Of a DNA stretch of 64,000 nt, positions 59,401-64,000 are shown in pieces. This DNA is from Liolophura sinensis (taxonomy: Eukaryota > Mollusca > Polyplacophora > Chitonida > Chitonidae). The stretch covers positions 39,376,191-39,440,190 of the forward strand of contig NC_088302.1 of the NCBI RefSeq assembly GCF_032854445.1. The letters are read 5' to 3'. The first letter of the stretch is position 1. Each line of letters opens with the position of its first letter. The notes under the pieces were generated by a model, which saw only the letters and a list, made by a program, of their open reading frames with translations, was not told the origin of the DNA and searched no databases. The translations under genes and the position numbers were made by a program.

Positions 59401-62400
59401 TATTTCAGGGGGAAGGGGGATAATTTCAGACTAGGCCATGGTACAGAGGAACATATACGACATCCCAAACAGATAGAGGGGTTGTCTGGGAAGAAGATAG
59501 TCGACATAGCCGTGGGATCAATGCACACCTTAGCGGTCACTGACGAGGGCGAGGTGTTCAGCTGGGGCCGGAATGACCAGGGTCAGTTAGCAGATGGGGC
59601 CGTGGCCAGTAAGGCTGACCCCACTCTCATGACCTGTTTGGAAGGAAAGCACATCATCGGTGTAGCTTGTGGCCCTGCACAGGTAGGCTGGACTGATAAC
59701 TGTAGGCACACCTGTGTGGTTTTACCTGACTGATATCAGGAAGATTGAATGAGCCCAATAGGCTTCAACCAGTGAAGTCGTTGATTCAAATTCAGGGGGT
59801 GTACCAGATATTTGGAGAGGTTGGAAGGTTTCCTCTGAGCTCTACTCAGTTTCCTCAACCCAAAATCCTGGCCACTGTCACATGAGTGAAATATTATTGT
59901 GCGCGACATAAAACATCAGTCAATTACATACCTAAGTGAAATATGTGACGATAAGTAGATATAAACCTGTGTGACTGAATATTACCTGGCTGTTTTAGTT
60001 ACTGACAGTTCAATTTTAAAGTTAGTGTTGAAAGAAACAACAGATCTGTACATGCTTTACACCTATGTGTATGGTTGTTCACCTTCTATGGTAATGCATA
60101 TCTTGCTGATTTCATGAGTTGTTTAGACATGCAGACTTTTTTGTCATTCGAGGAAGTGAATCCACCCTAATTCCTCAACCATTTCTTATACCATTATTTC
60201 TTCCTCTCCCTGCCTTCCTCTCACCATCAGAGTTTTGCCTGGTCATCCAGTGGACAGTGGAGTGTAGGACTAAGGATCCCGTTTGTAGTTGATGTGTCCA
60301 AGTCAACGTTTGAGCAGCTGGACGAACTTCTAGCTGAGGTGTGTGAGGGGATGGATGGGAGAAATGACTGGCCCCCACCCCAGGAGAAAGAGTGCATGGC
60401 TGTGGCTGGGTTGAACCTCCTCAACTTACAGGTAACCACGATAAGCACTTATATAAGTGGAACACTCACCTGGTGTTATTGGAATGTGTTAAGTAGTGTT
60501 CATTAGGAAGGCTCTGGGATGAAGCAAATTGTCTAGTCTAAGCCTTTATTACTGCTAATTAACAGAGTATTTTTTATGTGTATGTCCTCAGAAAATAAAG
60601 CTTTGCATATGTTGACTTGTACTTTATGTATTCAATGATGAAATAACTAATTGATTACTGTTGTTAAGTATTTCTCAGTACTGTGAATGCACCAGTATTC
60701 TTCACATGTGCGTATAACTCACAGGGTAAACTTGGCCATAAGTATTCTGGAAAAACATCTGTACCTGTGTATATGATGCACCCCAATCATTCCCTTGGGG
60801 TTTGTCCTCATAATAGCCTGCTAATAGTGTGCGATCAGCTGTGATCAGCTAAAACAACGTGCTGTGCGCCAGTGGGTTTTGACACCTGCTAACATATGGT
60901 CAGGTAGCGGTGGTAGACCTACCAGGTTGCATTATAAAGCCATACCTGTGTATATATCATGTAAATACATGTATTGTCTGAGTTTTGTTCTATTTAGAGA
61001 TAACTCAGTTAACTTGTTAGAGCTCCTGTACCAGTGTGCAAGTGACTTGTAAATTGGCTGCACAACTTAAGATAGCGGCTGCATCGATATGCTTAGAGCT
61101 TGCTGTATCCTTACAAAATCTTCCTAGTTAGTGGCTCCTGTATTAAAAATAATTTGTCTCAACCAAAACTTGAAAATGTTTGATGACAAGGACTCGAGAC
61201 TTGAAGGATTTGGAATGGATGATTTGCCGCTGAGCGATCTTAAGAACCATTAATGGGAGTGCAGTTCAAAACCATGTGCTTGTGCAAATTAATAGTTGAC
61301 CTTCATGGAAATGTGGCTCTGTTTTGATTGTAATGGTTTTTCTCCAGATTCCATCTTAAAAAACTTCACCTTTGCTTTCTTAAAAACGTCACTAACATAT
61401 TATGGATTAATTTCTTTTGTTGTTTGTTTTGAACATTTTTATTGATGACATGCTGGCAAGTACCGAGTAGCCATGTTTACTTCTGGTTTCCCAACACATT
61501 GTTTGAGCACTCATGGGAGTTATCAGCAGCCAGTTTTGATGGAAATAAATCACCCAACTTCTATTCTACTGTGTAATACACACACCCTTGATAAAAAGCT
61601 TAATTCTTGGAAAAAAACATGTGGAGTATAATGGTGTATTTACAGTAGTTGGAAATCAAATTTGTTTACAATTACTGTACGATATTTGCATAGTTTGTTC
61701 GTTCAGTGTGGACAAAGAAGCACACTAATACAGCTTTTTGTGTTATTTTGGAATCACGTCTTCAGAAGAAAAAAAACAAATTTAGAAGAGAGAAGAATTT
61801 CTTTTAGAACATAGTTACAAAGTATGATTATGATGAGTGTGTTTACTGGCTATATGCGATTGTCCAAACTGTAACCAAAACAGTGTGTTTGGGTCAACCA
61901 TTGTTGTTTGTCATTTCAGCTGTATGCTGCGGTTTCACAAAATGAAAGTACAGACTCTCTTGGCCTTGGTACTGGGAGCCCTCTGGTGGCTAGCCTTAAG
62001 CACAGAGTTGTCTCCCTTGCAAGTAACACTGGTGTGATCAACACAGTACAGCGGGCTGCACAGGCAGCTCTACAGAGTGGCTGGTCCATCCTGCTGCCCA
62101 CAGCAGAGGAAAGGGCCCGGGCACTCTCTTCACTTCTCACCTCAGGGGGTGTGTATACTATCGTCTTGTAGCTTTGCAAACATATTTTGAGAAAATAAAT
62201 GACTTTAATGAATGATTTCAATGTATCTATAAATATCTAAAGGAATATGAAAAACATCAAATTGTTTTAATGCAAGTAAGTGTTTAAACTTTTCATATCA
62301 CAAATAAGTGAAGGCTAATTTGTGGTTGTCTTCGCAAATTAGGGTTTGTATCTCATGTGTAGGTATTAAGATTTAGTGTAACATATTCATGTTATGTCAG

Positions 62401-63884
62401 CAGTATCTGGAGGATGTGTCACATATCAATAATACCTGAGCAGTATCTGGAGGTTGTGTCACATATTGATAATATTTAAGCAGTATCTTGGAAGGTTGTG
62501 TCACATTGATGTTATCTCAGCAGTATCTTTGGCAGTTGTGTCACATTGATGTTATCTCAGCAGTATCTCTGGAGGTTGTGTCACATTGATGTTATCTCAG
62601 CAGTATCTGGCGGTTGTGTCACATTGATGTTATCTCAGCAGTATCTCTGGAGGTTGTGTCACATTGATGTTATCTCAGCAGTATGGAGGTTGTCACATTG
62701 ATGTTATATCAGCAGCATCTCTGGAGGTTGTCACATTGATGTTATCATAGCAGTATCTCTGGGGGTTGTATCACATTGATGTTATCTTAGCAGTATCTCT
62801 GGAGGTTGTGTCACATTGATGTTATCTCAGCAGTATCTCTGGAGGTTGTGTCACATTGATGTTATCTCAGCAGTTTCTCGTGAGGCTGGTGTAATGAGCC
62901 CAGGTCAGAGATTCATGACAGATCTACTGGTAAGTAGTCTGATGGCTGACGGAGGGTTGGAGACGGCTCTACAGGCTGCCATACAGAAGGAGGTGCGTGA
63001 ACTTGAGGATAGAAAGGTAAGCACCCAAACATATTTCTGTGTAAGGATTATTGCATCTAAGTCAGTTATCTATTTTTTTTTTAAATGACTGAGAAATGTG
63101 AACTGTGCGAAATCAGTTTTTGCACAAATACACTCAATCTGAATATCTGATATCTGACCAAGTGAATTTCATTTACACTAATTCCTCAAGATTTTCTTCA
63201 CATATTTTAGAGCAATTTCTGCAAGCTGTTTATTTGATTTTAGAGACAAAACATGACAAGTTAGATTGGCAAGTTTCAGGACTTCACATGAAGTATAAAT
63301 TTATCAGTTAACATGTAATAATGCCTTCAGAATATGCTTGCATAAACACCTTGCAAACAGATAAAAAGGTTGAAGAATGACAATATAACAAGAATTGTTT
63401 TGCCGGCAATAAGTGGATGACAGTGTTTGTAGAGCTGTCACTTCTTCCGTGAAGTTTACAGGAGATTGCTTGACTTCTATTAATACACAATGCATGCACA
63501 ATGAGCTCACTCCAAAGGTGAAACTAAGTGAGCGCTATTAAACAAAAGTGGGAAATTAATTACCAAAGACTGGTGATTTACTCATGACATTAAAGTGAGA
63601 AATGTTGTTGCATATAGTATCAGAAATCACCTATGCTCTCCATATGTAAGGCAGCAGGGTGTGTGACAAATGTATTGTGATTTTGTGGGATGTCTGTTTA
63701 CATTTTATGTACTGAAGGAGAAAGAGCGCAAAACCAGCGAAGAAGGTGATGAAGATGATAGTAAATCAGAAGGGGCGACCATTTCCTCCAAGAAAGAGCA
63801 GACTGCTCTGAATCGTAGCCGAGCCAATTCCGACGATTCTGGCACCACCATTCCATTACTGCAGCTGATACAGCAGCTACTTAG
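33079..63884 (+). CDS. HERC2 E3 ubiquitin ligase, N-terminal part (16 exons)
   Basis: Exons: 33079-33153, 38910-39027, 49076-49276, 53195-53414, 53707-53967, 54092-54380, 55256-55417, 56005-56202, 57035-57186, 57789-58048, 58449-58620, 59409-59682, 60231-60431, 61920-62148, 62871-63016, 63718-63884. All phases join: 3125 bases, 1041 codons plus two bases, continuing past the window. The order is N-terminal [20 protein letters not shown], Cys-rich exon (residues 66-93), a helical region ([20 protein letters not shown]), the first RCC1-like propeller (about 443-810) and the post-propeller segment ending in [11 protein letters not shown]. Similarity to human HERC2 is strong throughout. HERC2 is a ~4800-residue cytoplasmic/nuclear HECT ligase known for DNA-damage ubiquitin signalling and partnership with NEURL4 and UBE3A. 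HECT, CPH, DOC, ZZ, Cyt-b5 and the other two propellers lie outside. I see no frameshift or broken site. Confidence 0.96.
33479..33719 (-). mobile_element. tRNA-derived SINE lacking its tRNA head
   Basis: The body is close to the family consensus (gccgtactcaagaatatttc, accgggcacagcccggggga, gacttgaactcacagcgact), but the element stops at gctgcgctt, before the A box. The tail is a run of T (A on the minus strand), not (TAAA)n. Confidence 0.88.
34951..35093 (-). mobile_element. 5'-truncated SINE copy
   Basis: Only the 3' body and tail are present (gattggtgttttacgccata ... catccgcacatcgctggcag). It is flanked by tggacattgat and tggatattgat, an 11-base target duplication with one mismatch, as expected for target-primed insertion of an incomplete copy. 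Confidence 0.82.
38910..39027 (+). CDS. HERC2 coding exon 2
   Basis: The acceptor is tttgtatttcag/TTGGC (phase 0) and the donor gtaggt (phase 1). [20 protein letters not shown] matches human HERC2 nearly residue for residue. The last third ([19 protein letters not shown]) is variable. Confidence 0.94.
39806..39961 (+). mobile_element. 5'-truncated SINE with 12-bp target duplication
   Basis: A plus-oriented copy starting inside the body (ccggctgtatgtgggaaggt) and running to caatcaaataaataaataaa. The sequence acaaacagatga occurs at 39794-39805 and 39962-39973, an exact target duplication. The copy lacks the tRNA head. Confidence 0.9.
41253..41425. repeat. Interspersed repeat family Y, copy 2
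   Basis: Similar to 10605-10760 in the same orientation. A T-rich expansion (tgtttttgtttttttgtttt) interrupts this copy in the middle. Confidence 0.5.
42150..42300. repeat. Interspersed repeat family X, reverse copy
   Basis: The reverse complement matches 3875-4095: gttcttcaacctttttgca, ggtgtttattcatgc, and ctgaaataggccaatccaat. Divergence is moderate. Confidence 0.55.
44539..44640 (+). mobile_element. Diverged SINE head fragment
   Basis: ggccgagtggttaacatgct resembles a tRNA A-box region, and gagcctctcaccaatgcaag matches the SINE head that follows. The B box is not clearly preserved and the body is absent. Confidence 0.5.
44893..45201. mobile_element. SINE with an inverted 3' half (fold-back)
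   Basis: A full plus-strand SINE (44893-45098, B box gagttcaagtccagctcatg) is followed directly by a minus-oriented copy of its 3' body (45099-45175) and then a short caatcaaataaataaataaa tail. The inverted arms are about 75 bases and meet at caaacttatttatt. The structure is the same as the pair at 26608-26822. Confidence 0.85.
46905..47100. repeat. Interspersed repeat family X, copy 3
   Basis: Same orientation as 3875-4095. Landmarks are attcttcaacctttttgca, tttcaagcatattctttg and aagccctgaaattgg. The far end carries cgaaaaggttgaggaaaggg where the 3875 copy has aataggttggggaataaggg. Confidence 0.55.
47584..47668 (+). mobile_element. SINE 3' end fragment
   Basis: ccgtcgtataagtgaaatat ... 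gtaaaactccaatcagataa is the SINE 3' body with a short internal duplication of the aagtgaaatattc segment. Confidence 0.75.
48726..48760. repeat. (GT)n(AT)n microsatellite
   Basis: Runs of tg then ta dinucleotides in HERC2 intron 2. A similar compound CA/TA run lies at 18809-18840. Confidence 0.92.
49076..49276 (+). CDS. HERC2 coding exon 3: cysteine-rich exon
   Basis: The acceptor is tttttctgtgtccag/GTGAG (phase 1) and the donor gtaaat (phase 1). It encodes 67 residues. The first part has eight Cys spaced C-x6-C-x-C-C-x3-C-x5-C-x-C-x2-C ([20 protein letters not shown] and following), likely zinc-binding. The end, [12 protein letters not shown], matches the human HERC2 SILDSWVWGKQP segment, which fixes the assignment. 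From memory the human protein has a charged low-complexity stretch in place of the Cys-rich part. Confidence 0.9.
49277..53194 (+). other. HERC2 intron 3 with a 1.5-kb minisatellite
   Basis: Apart from the array at 50513-52005 the intron is single-copy and A+T-rich. The ORF pair near 49534-49863 lies on both strands and has no recognisable similarity. Confidence 0.75.
50513..52005. repeat. 34-bp minisatellite, about 44 units
   Basis: The unit is actcagtcacgtattacgat followed by gtacactacacatt. Variants include ctcagccacgt, ctctgtcacat and shortened attgctgtcacgt units. Within it a higher-order block of about 202 bases repeats (attgctgtcacg at about 51011, 51213 and 51415). Because no stop falls in any forward frame of the unit, long ORFs (up to 397 codons) run through it; they are artefacts of the repeat inside an intron. 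Confidence 0.96.
53195..53414 (+). CDS. HERC2 coding exon 4
   Basis: The acceptor is tgtcacctcag/AACTA (phase 1) and the donor gttaga (phase 2). [20 protein letters not shown] and [20 protein letters not shown] match the human helical region after WGKQP. The C-terminal part ([18 protein letters not shown]) is basic and variable. Confidence 0.93.
53707..53967 (+). CDS. HERC2 coding exon 5
   Basis: The acceptor is atttgttgacag/TAAAT (phase 2) and the donor gtaagt (phase 2). [20 protein letters not shown] and [20 protein letters not shown] are almost identical to human HERC2, the most conserved stretch in the window. This is an alpha-helical part of the N-terminal region. Confidence 0.97.
54092..54380 (+). 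CDS. HERC2 coding exon 6
   Basis: The acceptor is attcttctag/GGACC (phase 2) and the donor gtgagt (phase 0). [34 protein letters not shown] matches human HERC2 ([19 protein letters not shown]). The end ([18 protein letters not shown]) is more variable. Confidence 0.95.
54381..55255 (+). other. HERC2 intron 6
   Basis: A small SINE 3' fragment in minus orientation lies at 54417-54473 (catcgtactcaagaatattt). Nothing else was recognised. Confidence 0.65.
54417..54473 (-). mobile_element. SINE 3' end fragment
   Basis: It matches about 57 bases of the SINE 3' body (gaggttttacatcgtactca ... tatacgacggtggcc) and nothing of the head. Confidence 0.75.
55256..55417 (+). CDS. HERC2 coding exon 7
   Basis: The acceptor is tatttttccccag/TCTGG and the donor gtatgt, both phase 0. 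[16 protein letters not shown] and [20 protein letters not shown] match human HERC2 (NESFLRYLTLPQDNE, IDLRQTAVVVMAHLDRLATP). Confidence 0.96.
55418..56004 (+). other. HERC2 intron 7
   Basis: Single-copy A+T-rich sequence; no repeat or coding signal was seen. Confidence 0.6.
56005..56202 (+). CDS. HERC2 coding exon 8: entry to RCC1-like propeller
   Basis: The acceptor is tcctgtaacag/CGTGC and the donor gtaacc, both phase 0. [13 protein letters not shown] and [20 protein letters not shown] begin RLD1 (human EVIGWGLIGWKYY ... CAEKRFLILSRNGRVY). Confidence 0.94.
56203..57034 (+). other. HERC2 intron 8
   Basis: A SINE (56375-56630) with a long TTTA tract (56375-56420) fills a third of this intron. 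The rest is single-copy. Confidence 0.65.
56375..56630 (-). mobile_element. tRNA-derived SINE with long TTTA tail
   Basis: Minus orientation. About eleven tttattta-type units form the tail; the body is partly deleted (the ccagcattatg part is missing); the head ends at gtggctgaggtggctagcgt. Flanks gtattct and atattct could be a degenerate target duplication. Confidence 0.82.
57035..57186 (+). CDS. HERC2 coding exon 9: RLD1 blade
   Basis: The acceptor is atgttctag/TGCCC (phase 0) and the donor gtaagt (phase 2). It encodes [20 protein letters not shown] and [15 protein letters not shown], a classic RCC1 repeat signature. Confidence 0.96.
57187..57788 (+). other. HERC2 intron 9
   Basis: Single-copy sequence without recognisable elements. 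Confidence 0.55.
57789..58048 (+). CDS. HERC2 coding exon 10: RLD1 blades
   Basis: The acceptor is atgtatattacag/TTCGA (phase 2) and the donor gtaagg (phase 1). Two RCC1 repeats: [20 protein letters not shown] with [20 protein letters not shown], and [20 protein letters not shown]. It is almost identical to human RLD1. Confidence 0.97.
58049..58448 (+). other. HERC2 intron 10
   Basis: Single-copy A+T-rich sequence; no element was recognised. Confidence 0.55.
58449..58620 (+). CDS. HERC2 coding exon 11: RLD1 blade
   Basis: The acceptor is cttgtgacag/GTGCT (phase 1) and the donor gtgagt (phase 2, splitting the TGG codon). It encodes [20 protein letters not shown] and [20 protein letters not shown], matching human RLD1 ([20 protein letters not shown]). 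Confidence 0.97.
58621..59408 (+). other. HERC2 intron 11
   Basis: The intron holds a plus-strand SINE (58849-59068) and otherwise single-copy sequence. Confidence 0.65.
58849..59068 (+). mobile_element. tRNA-derived SINE, full length but diverged
   Basis: Head cttggcctagtggttagggt-type A box, B box tgagttcaaatccacttcat, body gcggtttcctctcaccttaa, and tail caatcaagtaaataataaat. It is among the older copies. The head sequence tggcctagtggttaggg shows the tRNA relationship especially well. Confidence 0.82.
59409..59682 (+). CDS. HERC2 coding exon 12: RLD1 blades
   Basis: The acceptor is gtatttcag/GGGGA (phase 2, completing Trp) and the donor gtaggc (phase 0). It encodes [54 protein letters not shown] and [10 protein letters not shown], two further RCC1 repeats. 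Confidence 0.97.
59683..60230 (+). other. HERC2 intron 12
   Basis: A decayed plus-strand SINE occupies about 59745-59930 (gttgattcaaattcagg B box, cagtttcctcaacccaaaat body, ataaaacatcagtcaattac end). The rest is single-copy. Confidence 0.6.
59745..59930 (+). mobile_element. Decayed tRNA-derived SINE
   Basis: The order B box, ggtttcctctgagctctact, ctggccactgtcacatgagt, aaatattattgtgcgcgaca, aaaacatcagtcaa follows the family, but with many differences. The A box is unclear. Confidence 0.65.
60231..60431 (+). CDS. HERC2 coding exon 13: end of RLD1
   Basis: The acceptor is ctctcaccatcag/AGTTT and the donor gtaacc, both phase 0. [20 protein letters not shown] closes the propeller, and [18 protein letters not shown] with [20 protein letters not shown] matches the human region directly after RLD1. 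Confidence 0.97.
60432..61919 (+). other. HERC2 intron 13
   Basis: 1.5 kb of single-copy A+T-rich sequence. No exon, SINE or tandem array was seen. Confidence 0.6.
61920..62148 (+). CDS. HERC2 coding exon 14
   Basis: The acceptor is gtttgtcatttcag/CTGTA (phase 0) and the donor gtgtgt (phase 1). [40 protein letters not shown] and [13 protein letters not shown] match human HERC2. A donor three bases later (gtgtat) would also keep an open frame but not the phase of exon 15. Confidence 0.94.
62149..62870 (+). other. HERC2 intron 14, mostly a splice-site minisatellite
   Basis: About 245 bases of single-copy sequence, then the 40-bp array at 62394-62870, which runs straight into exon 15. Confidence 0.85.
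62394..62870 (+). repeat. 40-bp minisatellite containing the 3' splice site, ~12 units
   Basis: The unit is gttatctcagcagtatctct followed by ggaggttgtgtcacattgat. The last copy of its first ten bases is the functional acceptor of exon 15 (gttatctcag/CAGTTTCTCG). The first ~28 bases of the exon align with the repeat (cagtttctcgtgaggctggt against cagtatctctggaggttgtg), so the unit spans the intron-exon boundary. The 5' units are more diverged. Confidence 0.95.
62871..63016 (+). CDS. HERC2 coding exon 15
   Basis: The acceptor is gttatctcag/CAGTT (phase 1) and the donor gtaagc (phase 0). [20 protein letters not shown] and [20 protein letters not shown] match human HERC2 (SPGRRFMIDLLVGSLMADGG). 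Any upstream copy of the acceptor in the preceding array would bring an in-frame TGA within ten codons. Confidence 0.93.
63017..63717 (+). other. HERC2 intron 15
   Basis: The intron contains a reverse copy of family X (63310-63385). The rest is single-copy. Confidence 0.6.
63310..63385. repeat. Interspersed repeat family X, reverse fragment
   Basis: Matches the reverse complement of the 3875 copy end: gaatatgcttgcataaacac, ccttgcaaacagataaaaag, and aaaaaggttgaagaatgaca. Confidence 0.55.
63718..63884 (+). CDS. HERC2 coding exon 16, last in the window
   Basis: The acceptor is atgtactgaag/GAGAA (phase 0; the tract before it is only moderately pyrimidine-rich) and the donor gtgagc (phase 2). 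It encodes a charged, Ser-rich linker ([20 protein letters not shown]) and [14 protein letters not shown], matching human [16 protein letters not shown]. The gene continues beyond the right edge. Confidence 0.88.
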
Positions 63885-64000
63885 GTGAGCATATAAACTC
63901 GTTGGTACCTGGGATTGAAATCGACTTATTCAAGGAGAAACATAGGTTAACTGTTACTCATAAACATACACATATGAGAAACCAGGCAAAGTTGCAGGAG

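Noticed and set aside
62816-62870. Extension of HERC2 exon 15 upstream into the repeat (open frame [18 protein letters not shown])
   Set aside because: The open frame is fortuitous within the minisatellite; the conserved sequence starts at the acceptor at 62871 and the phase from exon 14 fits there.

Overview
This is a eukaryotic nuclear window, about 60% A+T, from an invertebrate. It is most likely a mollusc or another lophotrochozoan. The genes are intron-rich with GT-AG junctions. The introns hold many copies of a tRNA-derived SINE whose 3' part (ggtttcctcccaccataatg ... aaatattcttgagtacggcg ... caatcaaataaataaa) is, from memory, typical of mollusc genomes. The octamer TACATGTA and simple repeats are also abundant. 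The species cannot be resolved from the sequence alone.

The window holds two genes arranged head to head. On the minus strand (about 4.3-30.7 kb) is a complete SH3D19/EVE1-like adaptor gene with 13 coding exons whose phases all join. The start codon is at 30644-30642 and the TAA at 4845-4843, giving about 1063 residues: a long proline-rich N-terminal half, then five SH3 domains with a Lys/Glu-rich segment between the third and fourth. On the plus strand (33.08 kb to beyond the right edge) is the 5' part of HERC2, the giant HECT/RCC1 E3 ubiquitin ligase. Sixteen coding exons are present (1041 codons plus 2 bases), covering the N-terminal region, a cysteine-rich exon, the first RCC1-like propeller and the region after it. 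The rest of HERC2, including the HECT domain, lies outside. The two start codons are 2.4 kb apart and the genes probably share a promoter near 30.65-31.03 kb, where an ETS-type motif is visible.

Layout: 1-4.3 kb, gene-free sequence downstream of the SH3D19-like gene with one SINE. 4.3-30.65 kb, the SH3D19-like gene, with a 57-bp and a 32-bp minisatellite in its last intron, partial copies of exon 11 in intron 11, and related ~179-bp repeat blocks in introns 5 and 7. 30.65-33.08 kb, shared 5' region. 33.08-64 kb, HERC2, with two long first introns, a 1.5-kb 34-bp minisatellite in intron 3, and a 40-bp minisatellite in intron 14 built from the 3' splice site itself.

The two products have no known direct partnership; they share a neighbourhood, not a pathway. 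I see no bacterial, viral or CRISPR-type system. The most interesting features are repeat arrays seeded on exon-intron junctions (one in each gene), a cysteine-rich exon in HERC2 that I do not recall in vertebrate HERC2, fold-back and dimeric SINEs, an 85-bp near-perfect palindrome, and interspersed repeat families I do not recognise.
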